Counted from the stretch's first letter, positions 25,268 to 35,203 are shown. The stretch is 64,000 nucleotides of DNA from Rubritalea tangerina (GCF_042683245.1 NZ_JBHUJB010000035.1:147941-211940), one strand, 5' to 3'. Notes: a model not told the origin generated them from the letters alone. Numbers and translations are program-made.

Positions 25268-28114
25268 CTAGCGCTTACCTTGACGCATCTCCCTGAGCAT
25301 CTGCTCCACAGAAATCACTTCCCCACTCGCTTCCCACTCAGTCACATTCTGACGAATTTTCCCAAGCGACTCCTTCACCCCAGGCAATTGCTTTTCCCAT
25401 TCTGGATAGTCCCCCACCATCGTTAAATACCGATGTGCTAACTGATAGGCTACCTGCTTGTCACTAGATTCTGTCCCCTCCCCCGGTAAATTTCTCTCCC
25501 AAGTTAACTCGCTAAGCCGCTCAACCGAGGGCGCAGAAACCCCTAAAACCCTAGTGTAACCCGCAAAAACTCTCGAATAATTGGCTATCGCATCTTCCAC
25601 CTCACCCCTCAAATCATACGATTTCGCCAATAAATACCACACCCTCGCCCTCTGATAACTTAACTTACGAGTTGATAAGTAATCTCTAGAAGCCGTTGTT
25701 AGATCATCCCATTTCTCTACCAATGCCAACAACTCGATCTTCTCATATAGCACGCGCTCTAACATAGTTGGCTGTGTCTGCGACCGGGCAATCAATTCGC
25801 CTAACATAATTAGATCGGAATTTGCAGCGCCCACATCTCCCGACACACGACGCGCCCGAATTGCTCCAAGCTGCGCCCATTCTTGCTGCGCTATCAACGA
25901 AGACTTTTGAGCTAACAAAAACTGAGGCTCTGCACGCTCAGGGAATCTATCATTCACAAGATACCAATCCCCCACCGCACGCCTCAAATACGCCGGAGCT
26001 GACAGCTCACCTAAATGCAGCACTAATTGAGCATAGAGCTCCCGCACAATAGCATCATACCTCAGCTTCCTCCCCCAACTTAGCTGAGCTTGCTCCAACC
26101 CAGCCTCGTAGACCTCAATGAGTGCAAACCACTTCACTAAAGCATAACTAGAATCCAAGCCCTCCTCCAACAGACTCTTGCGCAAGGCAGAAGGCTTCAA
26201 CCCCAAATCAATCTTCCCCCAGATGAGAGCACTCCCAGCCTCTCGCATTCCAGCCTCCTGCATTTGCTCAACCGACTGAAACAAGACACTTTCCAAACGC
26301 TCAATACCACGCTGACCTTCACCGACTTGAATCAATGCGGGCAAAGCCACTGCTGCGACTTGTGATGCAAATTCTGAATCCGTAAATTTCTCAAAAAAGC
26401 CATCATAATACGGAATGCATGCATCCATATGCGGGTTAGGCTCACCACCTATTTTCTCTCGCCCCAGAAAAGCTATCAAATGGTAAGTCACTTCTTGCTC
26501 TAAATCTGAGTCTCCACTCGAGCGCGCTAACTCGAGCGCCTTGAGATAAGTCTCCTGAGCATCATCTCTCTGCCTCAATAACGCTTGGATGCGAGCCAAC
26601 AATAGTTGTACCTGCCCACCAAGCGAAGGCTCAAGCTCTCCCTCAAGCAAACCAAGCAAACGCTCCTGCGACGACTCATACTGAGCGAATTCAAAATCGA
26701 GATAGGCTAGCTCATACGCAGCATAGTCAGCTATCCCATCCCCCTCAACCTTCTCCAACAAAGTCTGAGCCTCATGAGCATAACCTAGGCGCGCCATACT
26801 CACCCCCTGATAGTAGGCCACACGCCCGAGGTAATCACTCTCCGGATAACGCTCCAAAAAACCAGGAATAAGCTCTAAGCAGCGAGAGTAGTCCGCTAGG
26901 TAAAAAGCCGATGCGAACAGGAAATACCGAGCAGCCTCCTCTGAAACACCTTCACGGGTTTCACCAGCTAGATAGCTCTCAGCTAAAGCTGCCGCCTTCT
27001 GATAGTCACCCGAATCAAAGGCATTACTCAACTCTATGAGCTTCACCTCACTGACAAAGGCTCCTTCCGGGTAGCTCTCTAAATAAGAACGGATTGCCTC
27101 CGATGCCACTCCGCGCTTCTCAGACGCGACAGCTGCCAGCACCACTTGGTACAACCATGACTCCACCCTCTCTGCACCCGCAAAATGCTCAATCAAACTC
27201 TGATAGTGTCTCAGACGCTCATCTCCCCCCGAAATTTTCGCCAGTAGCTCGACACTCGCAACTAACAAAGCACTATCGACTTCTGCATCAAAATCCACAA
27301 CACCCCCTTCTATCCAAGGTAAGGAATCCAGAACACGCATCACATCACCCTGATCACCACGCTCAGCCTCTGCAGACGCATAGGCTAACAAGCGCCTATA
27401 CACACCATCTTCTTGAACCTCAGTCATCAACTCCTTCAACCATCCTTCCAGCATCCGACTCTGCTGCTCCTCACTTATTCCTGCCAATGCCTCATCAACC
27501 TCAATCACACTCAAGGTCAGCGCAGTCGTTGAAATTTCTCCTTTCTCGCGCAATTTTATAGCTTCTGCTAGGTACTGAACGGCAGCTTTGGCCTCTGGCT
27601 GAGACTTACGCGCAGCACATATTGCAGCATTGATCAGAAGGCTGCCATGATCATAGAGATCAACAAGCTGGTTCCTCTCTAATAGAAATTGAGAATAAGC
27701 TGCGTAGGCCGCATCGAAATCTTCCAATGCTTGATAGCACATTCCCATCCGTAGCAAAGCCCTGCGTAGGTAGGGGTTCTCATCGCCAGGTGCTCCCACA
27801 AAGTTTCTACAACGCTGAAATTCCACCAAAGCCTTCCTAAAAAGCGCTTTTCTCTCATCCCCCTTTGCGCGCTGCGCCAACTCCATTTGGCACAAGCCCA
27901 TACTGAACAACAACTTCCCATACACTCCCTCCGACACTCCTTGTGCTTGCTCGTAGGTATCAATCTCAGAAAACACATCATAGGCTAACTGCCATTGCTC
28001 ATTCTGCATCAACCCAACTGCACGCCGCAACTTGGCATCCTCCACTTCCAAAGCCATCAATGGCTGCGCCATCAATAAAGCACCAAGCAACATGCATGCA
28101 GGATAAATTCTCAT
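25268..28114 (-). CDS. Giant periplasmic TPR-repeat protein (paralogue 2)
   Basis: I place the start at the ATG at 28114, which opens a signal peptide (MRIYPACMLLGALLMAQPLMA). An upstream in-frame start would add 17 residues. The protein has ~948 residues consisting of TPR-like helical pairs, with e.g. AKLRRAVGLMQNEQWQLAYDVFSE, GVYGKLLFSMGLCQMELAQ and many A-rich helices throughout. A central stretch (GEPNPHMDACIPYYDGFFE, later PALIQVGEGQRGIERL) is clearly paralogous to the 1021-residue protein at 29268. It is the last gene of the ExbB-ExbD-ExbD-TPR cluster. I infer a periplasmic protein scaffold working with the proton channel. Confidence 0.8.
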   Translation of the reverse strand: MRIYPACMLLGALLMAQPLMALEVEDAKLRRAVGLMQNEQWQLAYDVFSEIDTYEQAQGVSEGVYGKLLFSMGLCQMELAQRAKGDERKALFRKALVEFQRCRNFVGAPGDENPYLRRALLRMGMCYQALEDFDAAYAAYSQFLLERNQLVDLYDHGSLLINAAICAARKSQPEAKAAVQYLAEAIKLREKGEISTTALTLSVIEVDEALAGISEEQQSRMLEGWLKELMTEVQEDGVYRRLLAYASAEAERGDQGDVMRVLDSLPWIEGGVVDFDAEVDSALLVASVELLAKISGGDERLRHYQSLIEHFAGAERVESWLYQVVLAAVASEKRGVASEAIRSYLESYPEGAFVSEVKLIELSNAFDSGDYQKAAALAESYLAGETREGVSEEAARYFLFASAFYLADYSRCLELIPGFLERYPESDYLGRVAYYQGVSMARLGYAHEAQTLLEKVEGDGIADYAAYELAYLDFEFAQYESSQERLLGLLEGELEPSLGGQVQLLLARIQALLRQRDDAQETYLKALELARSSGDSDLEQEVTYHLIAFLGREKIGGEPNPHMDACIPYYDGFFEKFTDSEFASQVAAVALPALIQVGEGQRGIERLESVLFQSVEQMQEAGMREAGSALIWGKIDLGLKPSALRKSLLEEGLDSSYALVKWFALIEVYEAGLEQAQLSWGRKLRYDAIVRELYAQLVLHLGELSAPAYLRRAVGDWYLVNDRFPERAEPQFLLAQKSSLIAQQEWAQLGAIRARRVSGDVGAANSDLIMLGELIARSQTQPTMLERVLYEKIELLALVEKWDDLTTASRDYLSTRKLSYQRARVWYLLAKSYDLRGEVEDAIANYSRVFAGYTRVLGVSAPSVERLSELTWERNLPGEGTESSDKQVAYQLAHRYLTMVGDYPEWEKQLPGVKESLGKIRQNVTEWEASGEVISVEQMLREMRQGKR

Positions 28115-28187
28115 ATCTAGATAACGTCTTAAACAAACCATTTCATAGGCCCATGCATTCAGCAAGTTGCTTCAACTGCCTAAACAC

Positions 28188-28220
28188 AAAAAAACCTACT
28201 TGAGAATATCCTCAAGTAGG
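28188..28220 (-). terminator. Intrinsic terminator within the TPR cluster
   Basis: On the minus strand, a ten-base stem (cctacttgag/ctcaagtagg; arms at 28195-28204 and 28211-28220) is followed by seven T residues (28188-28194). It lies 24 bases beyond the stop of the 28244-29188 gene, so the last TPR gene may be transcribed by read-through or from its own promoter. Confidence 0.85.
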
Positions 28221-28243
28221 CCTGCATCAGTCCTGTGACTCAA

Positions 28244-29188
28244 TTATGGCTTAGCCACACCAGGAGCATTGTCAGGAGTGAATTTTAACAAATCACTATA
28301 CTCGGCCGGCAGCGCAACTCCGGCTCCAAGACCCGCCTTGTTGTAGAGACGTGCCAAAGCATTAGCTTCTGACAATAAACGGTAGCCAGAGGAATAGATA
28401 TCTTCATCTTCTGTCTTCCAAAGTGACATCGCAGTCTGCACCTCAGGCATGGACTTGTAGATACCAAGTGCCGCATGTGACGCTTTACGCACAATCTCCT
28501 CAGACTTGGTGAAGTCAGCGGTCATGGCACGTGCATAGGCGTTCAAGGCATCAGTCTTACGACCAAGCCCCTCAAGTGCCTGGCCATGACAGAAATCAAT
28601 CTGCGCACGCTGCGAAATAGGAACACGCTTTTGGTTCCACTCGCCAGCAAGGCGGTCAAGACGCGCCCAAGACTTGGCATTCATCGCTTCCCAGAATTTG
28701 TAGACCTCTACCTGCTGAAGTAAGTCAGGACGAATCAGATTCTCTGTACGATAGTCAGCGACTGCCTTCACCAACTCTGCCGTCTTGAATTGCTTGCGCA
28801 AGCACTCGAGCTGATAGAAACCAGCTAAGGTGTGATGGTTGTCAGGAAGTGGCTGAAACTTCTTATAACGTTCCTTCACTTCCCCAAACTTCGTATATGC
28901 CTCGCTATACTTGCGGTCTTCATAAAGCGCCATCGCCTCAGTGTATTCCTTCGGCTCCATAATATAAACCGAAGCAACTTCACTGCGACGCTTACTGTCT
29001 ACATCTACAGCACGAATATTCTTCACATAAAAGATGCTCGCTTTCGTGGCACCCATGAGAAATACCTTTTCGTATTCATCATCGGGCATAATGAGAATCC
29101 CTTCAATCACGGTTCTCTCAGGTTGTTGCGCACTGGCAAAGATCGAAAGGCTCAGAACTGCAGCCATGATCATGGTTAATAATTTCAT
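28244..29188 (-). CDS. Secreted TPR-like protein of the ExbBD cluster
   Basis: The 314-residue protein has a signal peptide (MKLLTMIMAAVLSLSIFASAQ). Next comes a short beta-rich part (TVIEGILIMPDDEYEKVFLMGATKASIFYVKNIRAVDV), which may be a small barrel, then helical repeats from ~80 (EAMALYEDRKYSEAYTKFGEVKERYKKF, FYQLECLRKQFKTAELVKAV...) to ~270. It sits between two giant paralogous TPR proteins in the same direction, so it is probably a partner of theirs. I do not recognise a named family. A terminator follows directly. Confidence 0.7.
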   Translation of the reverse strand: MKLLTMIMAAVLSLSIFASAQQPERTVIEGILIMPDDEYEKVFLMGATKASIFYVKNIRAVDVDSKRRSEVASVYIMEPKEYTEAMALYEDRKYSEAYTKFGEVKERYKKFQPLPDNHHTLAGFYQLECLRKQFKTAELVKAVADYRTENLIRPDLLQQVEVYKFWEAMNAKSWARLDRLAGEWNQKRVPISQRAQIDFCHGQALEGLGRKTDALNAYARAMTADFTKSEEIVRKASHAALGIYKSMPEVQTAMSLWKTEDEDIYSSGYRLLSEANALARLYNKAGLGAGVALPAEYSDLLKFTPDNAPGVAKP

Positions 29189-29267
29189 AATCTTATTTCT
29201 AAATGGTGGTTAGGTGAGGCGCCCGCTCTCTGGAACAAGCGCCTGGTTCATTGGATCACTCGCAAAC

Positions 29268-32200
29268 TTATTGCTGTGCTTTCTTCATGTCTTCGAATGT
29301 CTGGATAGTGCCACTGCCCTCCCATTTCTGGACGCGTCGGTCGATATCTTGCCACGCAGTGCGGACCTCATCAGGCATCTCATCTTTATTCTTATCAAAT
29401 GCCTCACGTGAGCTGTTGATGTACTTACCAGCAACTTCATAAGCGACCTGCTGCTTGGACTTACCATCTTTGGCAGTTCCATGATCCCACATCAACTCAG
29501 TAGCGCGTCCAATCGCAGGAACGGAAACAGCCCAGTTGGCGGTATTAGAAGCAAACAGACCCATATTCGTTGCAATACACTCAGCATACATCTTCTTCTC
29601 ATCATAAGCCTTAGCCATGAGTTGCTGAACCTTAGTGCGGTCCTTGTTGTATCCTGCGAGGTATGCCTTGCCCTCTTCAATCACTTTATCCCAATTGCTC
29701 TGCTTCGCATAAATCTGAACAATCCGTGAAAGCGCTTGGTCGCGGTTCTTCTTGCTGTCCTTATTCTTTGCTACCACATCGCGCATCATCTCGATCGCGG
29801 TGTCCATTTCAGACTTACTTCCAGCTAGACCATAGATGTCAGCGACACCAAACTCAGCCTTTGAACGTCCTTGTTGCTGTGGACGCTTGAGGCGTTCCTG
29901 ATAATAAGGAAGTGCCTGGCGTGGAGCAGATGTTTTGGTACGAAGGTAGTCACCGATACGTACCAATACGAAGTTAGAAAGCTTCGCTGGCTCAAATCGT
30001 GCATCTGACTTCAAGTCTTTGAATGCGGTATTGATGCGTGCCTGGTTACGGCTAATCAATGCCTCATCCTTCTCCTTCTGCGCACTCTTGAGACTGTCTT
30101 CGTAGACACCAATCACCGCAATGCGCAACATCGCCAATGTTCGAATGTCTTTCGAGTCGATCCCTGGGAAGGTGTAGTAATGATCCTTCAGCTTGTCAGC
30201 AGCAGCACCCGCGTCGAGGCCCTGCTTCTTCAAGCCCTGCAGATAGTACTTTGTGTAGGAACCGATAGCCCCTTCGAGGCCCGCTGGGTTCTCGCTCTTC
30301 GCCATCTCTGCAATCACACCCTGAAGGTTACTCTGCGCCTCTTCATAGCGACCAGCTTCAATCAATGCAGGTGTACCAGCCACCGCAACCTGTGCCTTGT
30401 AGGGTGAATCTTGATGTTCCTTCCAGAACTTATCGTAGTATGGAAGAGCATCCTTCATGTTCGGATTCGGCTCCTTATCGATTTTCTCAGCACCGAGTAG
30501 CGCTACCAAGTAGTAGAGCGACTCACCCGCAATCATCGGGTTATCACGGTGCTCAGCCAACTCTAAGGCCTTCAAATAGTAATCCTTCGCCTGATCGCGC
30601 TGACCTTGGCTCTGAAGGATATTCCCCTTCAGGTTATAAGCAGCATCTTCAATGTTCGACCCAGGAAACTCAGTCTCAATCCGGTTCAAATGCACCAATG
30701 CTGGCTCGTACTCACTTTCAGAGAAATGCACATTTGCACGATCATAAAGCGCAAATGGTAAGAACATATTTTCAGCTGGATCTGGATACTTCTTAAGGAA
30801 TGCGTCCAACTTCACAGCCGCCTGCGCCCACATCTGAAGCTGAGACAAGTTCGATGCCTCGAAATAACTCGCGGCCAGTCGGAACTGGCTGTCTTCATAC
30901 ATTTTAAGATGCTCTTCCAAGAAAGGATGCGCTTCTACAAATTTACCAAGGTAGAATTTTGAGCCACCTAACACGTGAAGACAAACATCGTGCTGCAATG
31001 ATGGCTTCGGAAGTTCTCCAATCATCTTCTCAGCAACTGCCTCACACTTCTCGTACTCACCACTCGCAAAGAGTGAAGAGAGCATCATGCTACGAACCGA
31101 CTCACAGTAATCACTCTGCGGGAAGTTCTTCAAAAAGATCTGGCCGTACTTCTCAGTGATGAAAACCTCGCTAATGACAGATGAAGTTCTCACCAAGTTG
31201 TAGAGGTTTTCCTCGCGACGACGTGACTTGCCAAAGTAAAGCTCAAGTTGCTCGTATGCGCCAAATGCACCACGCGTATTTCCATTGGACTCGTGCGTGA
31301 ATGCCAAAGCTGTCAATGCCAACACCTCTGGTGGATCACCAGAACGGTCCTTAGTCTTGAGCTCACTATACCACTTATCAATCTGGTCCTTGTAGATCAA
31401 CGCCGTGCCATCTTTCAGACCTGGACGTGGGTAAAGAGCCAACTTTTCCTTCAACACCTGAAGGTCGCTCATCGCTACCTGCGTCCCTGGAATCAACGCA
31501 AAGAGATTGTAGGCTGCCTCTTGCATGTCAGCCTCCAAAGCTTCTGTAGCAAGCTTCTGGAAAAACGGGCCAAACTGAACCATCTGGTATGGCTTCAGCG
31601 TGATAGCTGAACGATTCTGGTTAAGGAAATCAACCAAAGCGCGCTCGTTCTTCGCCTGAATCACCGCCTTGGTCAGAGCTTGGAAAGCAGACACAATCGC
31701 AGCATCCGGTGTCTTCCAACGATCCTTGTTCTTCAAGGCTGTCTCAAAGTAGGTAATCCCCTGCTTCAGTTGAGGAGTCTCAAGCTTGAAGTGACAAATA
31801 GCCATGTTGATGTTGAACATCCCCGGGTTGTACTTGTCGCGCTCTTCACGCTCAGCCAAGAACTTCTTGTAGGCATTGATTGCCTCTTTATACTCTTCAC
31901 CCCCCTGACAGGCCTGACCTTTGTAGAGAAGTGACTTCTTGTGAAACGGATTTGTCCCCCGATCATCAGATGGTAACTTATAACACTCGGTATAGGATAC
32001 CTTCGCCATCTCATAATAATCCATGGCCTTGTCCAGGTTATCATCCCCCCCAAGTCTGTTGAGCTTAGCTGCTAACTTTAGCTCACAAAACCCCTTGAAG
32101 TGGTAGATACGACCAAACTTGCCGCCAAATAAATTTTTGCCCCGTTCTCCATAAGTCTCGACGAGCTTCTTGAATATTCCATGGGCCTTTTCCCATTCTT

Positions 32201-32333
32201 GGGCCTCCATGGCTTGAATGCCTAGTGGCACAGCTTCTTGAATATCCTGTGCCTGCACCTGATGCGGCGCGAGCCCCACGAGTGACGCTGATGCCATCGT
32301 CAGGGCGATTGATAAAGTGCGGTGAGTTTTCAT
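29268..32333 (-). CDS. Giant periplasmic TPR-repeat protein (paralogue 1)
   Basis: The 1021-residue protein has a signal peptide (MKTHRTLSIALTMASASLVGLAPHQVQAQ), followed almost entirely by TPR-like helix pairs (e.g. AVPLGIQAMEAQEWEKAHGIFKKLVETYG, EEYKEAINAYKKFLAE, KDYYLKALELAEHRDN). The region KEPNPNMKDALPYYDKFW...PALIEAGRYEEAQ is shared with the gene at 25268. It follows the second ExbD gene by 131 bases. Large periplasmic TPR proteins next to ExbB/ExbD recur in this phylum. I infer that it receives motion or force from the motor. No enzyme domain is visible. Confidence 0.82.
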   Translation of the reverse strand: MKTHRTLSIALTMASASLVGLAPHQVQAQDIQEAVPLGIQAMEAQEWEKAHGIFKKLVETYGERGKNLFGGKFGRIYHFKGFCELKLAAKLNRLGGDDNLDKAMDYYEMAKVSYTECYKLPSDDRGTNPFHKKSLLYKGQACQGGEEYKEAINAYKKFLAEREERDKYNPGMFNINMAICHFKLETPQLKQGITYFETALKNKDRWKTPDAAIVSAFQALTKAVIQAKNERALVDFLNQNRSAITLKPYQMVQFGPFFQKLATEALEADMQEAAYNLFALIPGTQVAMSDLQVLKEKLALYPRPGLKDGTALIYKDQIDKWYSELKTKDRSGDPPEVLALTALAFTHESNGNTRGAFGAYEQLELYFGKSRRREENLYNLVRTSSVISEVFITEKYGQIFLKNFPQSDYCESVRSMMLSSLFASGEYEKCEAVAEKMIGELPKPSLQHDVCLHVLGGSKFYLGKFVEAHPFLEEHLKMYEDSQFRLAASYFEASNLSQLQMWAQAAVKLDAFLKKYPDPAENMFLPFALYDRANVHFSESEYEPALVHLNRIETEFPGSNIEDAAYNLKGNILQSQGQRDQAKDYYLKALELAEHRDNPMIAGESLYYLVALLGAEKIDKEPNPNMKDALPYYDKFWKEHQDSPYKAQVAVAGTPALIEAGRYEEAQSNLQGVIAEMAKSENPAGLEGAIGSYTKYYLQGLKKQGLDAGAAADKLKDHYYTFPGIDSKDIRTLAMLRIAVIGVYEDSLKSAQKEKDEALISRNQARINTAFKDLKSDARFEPAKLSNFVLVRIGDYLRTKTSAPRQALPYYQERLKRPQQQGRSKAEFGVADIYGLAGSKSEMDTAIEMMRDVVAKNKDSKKNRDQALSRIVQIYAKQSNWDKVIEEGKAYLAGYNKDRTKVQQLMAKAYDEKKMYAECIATNMGLFASNTANWAVSVPAIGRATELMWDHGTAKDGKSKQQVAYEVAGKYINSSREAFDKNKDEMPDEVRTAWQDIDRRVQKWEGSGTIQTFEDMKKAQQ

Positions 32334-32464
32334 AAAAATGTAGGTGTGTTGAAAATGAGTTTGAAAGAAAAGGACGCTATCCGAGGAAAGCGCCCTGAAA
32401 TTCAGGCCCTAATGCTAAGACTAGTAGTATAACCTTACTACTGAGAAATTCATTAGCAAAAGTG

Positions 32465-32926
32465 CTAGTTGTTTGAGAAATCCGTGAAAGTCACTTTCTG
32501 GATCTCTAGTCCAACTAAGCAGTTGAGAACATCAATGACGGACTGATGGGGGGCCTCTCCACGTACAGCTACCTGCACAAGTGGGTCGGTATTGGCGGCG
32601 GTGGCACCGTCCTTGTAAATTCCTAGGCGAGCTTCGAGTAAGGGAAGGTTTCTCTTTTGACCAGTGGCTGCCAAATCAAGTCGCTCTTCCTTATTCACCA
32701 TGATCGAACCATCGTCTTGAATCTCGATCAACATCGGTGAAATCTCCGGCGGCGTGTCGGATGGAGCTTGAGATGGCAATGTCATCCCAAGATCACTCTC
32801 ACGCGGCTGAATAGTGGCCGTTACCATGAAGTAAATCAATAGAAGGAAACACACGTCAATCAATGACGAGATATCCAACTCTGGTTCATCATCTTCAGGT
32901 ACTAGTCCTTGTTTACGTCTGGACAT
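32465..32926 (-). CDS. ExbD/TolR-family motor protein (second)
   Basis: The 153-residue protein has one N-terminal membrane helix with the proton-relay Asp (ELDISSLIDVCFLLLIYFMV, ~Asp24) and a periplasmic domain ending with NCLVGLEIQKVTFTDFSN. Length and layout match ExbD/TolR. It lies 20 bases downstream of a first ExbD gene and shares only the membrane-helix pattern with it, so the two are diverged paralogues that may form a heterodimeric stator with the ExbB homologue upstream. Confidence 0.9.
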   Translation of the reverse strand: MSRRKQGLVPEDDEPELDISSLIDVCFLLLIYFMVTATIQPRESDLGMTLPSQAPSDTPPEISPMLIEIQDDGSIMVNKEERLDLAATGQKRNLPLLEARLGIYKDGATAANTDPLVQVAVRGEAPHQSVIDVLNCLVGLEIQKVTFTDFSNN

Positions 32927-32946
32927 ATCTGGATACTATTTAGAGG

Positions 32947-33411
32947 TTATTGAGCCTTCTTATTCTCGAAGTCATATGCTGCGAAAATAACACTATCAAC
33001 TCCTGCTAGAGCTGCCGCCTTGATCACTTTTCGAGAGTGCTTGAACACCGAGTCCTTATCCCCACGCAAGTGCAAGCGAGGATCAAAACCTTGGTTCTCA
33101 TACTTCTCTTTGAGTTCTTTTACATACTCAGTGATATCGTCTTCTGTTTCGAGAACACCATCCTCCACATTCACGGGATAGATGGTGCCATCTGCACGCA
33201 CATTGACTACAATACGCCCGTGCTTATCCTCCGGGTCTTTCGCATTGTAAGCAACAGAAGGCTTCACCTCAGCATCCATCTTCACCACCATCGGTGTGGA
33301 CACCACAATGAAGAAAATGAGGAGAAGGAACACCATGTCAATCATCGGTGACATGTCCATCTTCAACTCCTCGTCTTCCTTGCCGTTGAGTGCTCTGAGT
33401 CTATCTGACAT
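32947..33411 (-). CDS. ExbD/TolR-family motor protein (first)
   Basis: The 154-residue protein has the helix MDMSPMIDMVFLLLIFFIVVSTP with the essential Asp (~Asp24) and a periplasmic domain with AEVKPSVAYNAKDPEDKHGRIVVNVRADG and LHLRGDKDSVFKHSRKVIKAAALAGVDSVIFAAYDF. The second domain keeps the typical ExbD fold signature (V.I..D..V.Y..V......AG...V.F). It lies between the ExbB-like gene (97 bases upstream) and the second ExbD. The partner membrane receptor (TonB or Pal) is not present, so the target is probably the TPR proteins. Confidence 0.9.
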   Translation of the reverse strand: MSDRLRALNGKEDEELKMDMSPMIDMVFLLLIFFIVVSTPMVVKMDAEVKPSVAYNAKDPEDKHGRIVVNVRADGTIYPVNVEDGVLETEDDITEYVKELKEKYENQGFDPRLHLRGDKDSVFKHSRKVIKAAALAGVDSVIFAAYDFENKKAQ

Positions 33412-33507
33412 AATTTTTCCTGGGTTCGTAGTTTACGAGCTTCGGAGACCTGGCGCAGCGACATCTAGCCAGCCGCGCCACCTATTCGACCGGTCTCACT
33501 CAAGAGA

Positions 33508-34290
33508 CTAAACGGCAAGACCCTCAGGAATCTTAGCAAGGTGAGCTTCACCATTCACAGTCTGTACAGAAGCATTGAGAAGCTCCTCAGCTGTCTGGTG
33601 ACATTCAGCTACAAGGTTGTTGTAGCGTGACTTGAAGAAGAAGTAGGCGATCACAGAAAGAATCGCTACAACAAGACCCCACATGGTAGTCAAAAGCGCT
33701 ACGGAAATATCACCCGCAAGCTTTGATGGCTCTGCTCCCGCTTCCTTCAAAGTCGCGAACGCTGCAATCATACCAAATACTGTACCGAAAAGTCCAAGCA
33801 TCGGTGCTGATTGTGCAACCAAGGATACCAAGTTGATCCAGATCATTTGCTTGCGGTTCTCGTTAATAGAGAAATCAGCAATCGCATCTTCCACACCGTC
33901 ACGACCAAGTGTCTCTGGCTGTGTCGCATCAATGTTAGGAAGTGAGTACGCAAGCATGCGACCAAGGTAGGATGGATGCGATGCCGCAAGCTCAATCGCA
34001 GAACGGACACGACAGTTGAGCATGTGATCGTGAAGCGCTGCCTTCAGATCGTCTGGACAGAACTTCGCCTTACCCAAGTTAATGAAATTGTATACGCTGA
34101 GACCAATCAAGGAAAGCAAGCCTACAGCTACGATGAAGATTGTCAGTGGACCACCATCAAGAAGGTAAGCGTCCAATGCACTGGATTTTTTAGGGGCGGC
34201 ATCCTGTGCGAACAATGGCGCTGTCGCTGCCATCGATGTGATAAGTGTTAGTCCGGCGGTTCTAAGCGGTCGAGTCGCAAGATTTTTCAT
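33508..34290 (-). CDS. MotA/TolQ/ExbB proton-channel protein
   Basis: The 260-residue protein starts with a signal-like segment (ITSMAATAPLFAQ) and has a first membrane helix (GPLTIFIVAVGLLSLIGLSVY, ~46-70). A cytoplasmic helical loop follows, then two channel helices: LVSLVAQSAPMLGLFGTVFGMIAAF and ISVALLTTMWGLVVAILSVIAYFFF. The GLFGTVFGMI motif is the hallmark of ExbB/TolQ. It would form the proton-conducting ring around ExbD dimers. It is the first gene of the six-gene motor-TPR cluster and probably carries the main promoter in the 262-base gap to nth. Confidence 0.92.
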   Translation of the reverse strand: MKNLATRPLRTAGLTLITSMAATAPLFAQDAAPKKSSALDAYLLDGGPLTIFIVAVGLLSLIGLSVYNFINLGKAKFCPDDLKAALHDHMLNCRVRSAIELAASHPSYLGRMLAYSLPNIDATQPETLGRDGVEDAIADFSINENRKQMIWINLVSLVAQSAPMLGLFGTVFGMIAAFATLKEAGAEPSKLAGDISVALLTTMWGLVVAILSVIAYFFFKSRYNNLVAECHQTAEELLNASVQTVNGEAHLAKIPEGLAV

Positions 34291-34552
34291 GGTTTTTATC
34301 GTGTATGTACGTGAATCTAGGTGTGTGCAATATGATCTATTTAATCATATTAGGGTCGTGATTCTGCGAATCGATCGCGCCTAGTAAAGAAACAATTTGC
34401 GAAATTATCCGTAACCTTCCCACCATTCTCCCCAAGAATCCCTAAAATCTGCTTAAAATACGGCACTTACAGCACCAATCTAACGCACCACCAATGCCAT
34501 AAAAAAATTCTCCCCTAACCCTAACAAGCTGTGATACTTAAAACATCTTAAA

Positions 34553-35203
34553 TTATTTTTTCGTCACAACCGGCGATTTGCGACGCGGAAAGAGCGTCCG
34601 ACAAATTTCACAAACCGTCCCGTCACACCCCCTTGCTGTACATGCATCCCGACCGTAAAAAATAATCTGAAGGTGTAATTTATTCCAGCTCTTAGCTGGG
34701 AAAAGCTTCTTAAGATCAGCCTCTGTCTTCTCGACATTTTTTCCATCTGTCAGCTTCCAGCGTTGGGCCAGTCGATGGATATGAGTATCAACAGGAAAGG
34801 CAGGCACCCCGAAAGCCTGAGCCATCACCACAGAAGCAGTCTTATGCCCCACCCCAGGTAAGGCCTCTAATGCAGTAAAATCTTGCGGCACTTCCCCACC
34901 GTGCTCCTCAATCAAAATCTGAGATAACCTATGAATCGCCTTAGACTTCCTCGGTGACAAACCACAAGGTCTGATAATTTCTTGAATCGCCTCCACCTCC
35001 TGCTGGGCCATATCAGCAGGATTATCTGCCAACTCAAAGAGAGCTGGCGTCACTTGATTAACCCTCTCATCAGTACACTGCGCCGAGAGCAATACCGCAA
35101 CCAGCAAGGTATAAGCGTCTGTGTGATCTAAAGGAATAGGAGTCTCCGGATAAAGCTCCTCCAACCGCTGCATCACCCAGGCCGCTCTCTCTGCTTTCAA
35201 CAT
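34553..35203 (-). CDS. nth: Endonuclease III (DNA glycosylase/AP lyase)
   Basis: The 216-residue base-excision-repair enzyme removes oxidised pyrimidines and cleaves AP sites. The helix-hairpin-helix LPGVGHKTASVVM contains the catalytic Lys (HKTA), and FPVDTHIHRLAQR holds the catalytic Asp. The iron-sulfur loop is unusual: GRDACTARGCDGTVCEICR gives Cys spacings of 4, 4 and 2 residues, instead of the canonical C-X6-C-X2-C-X5-C. Cluster binding may be altered or lost. The gene stands between the motor cluster and a lipoprotein gene without an obvious operon. Confidence 0.92.
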   Translation of the reverse strand: MLKAERAAWVMQRLEELYPETPIPLDHTDAYTLLVAVLLSAQCTDERVNQVTPALFELADNPADMAQQEVEAIQEIIRPCGLSPRKSKAIHRLSQILIEEHGGEVPQDFTALEALPGVGHKTASVVMAQAFGVPAFPVDTHIHRLAQRWKLTDGKNVEKTEADLKKLFPAKSWNKLHLQIIFYGRDACTARGCDGTVCEICRTLFPRRKSPVVTKK

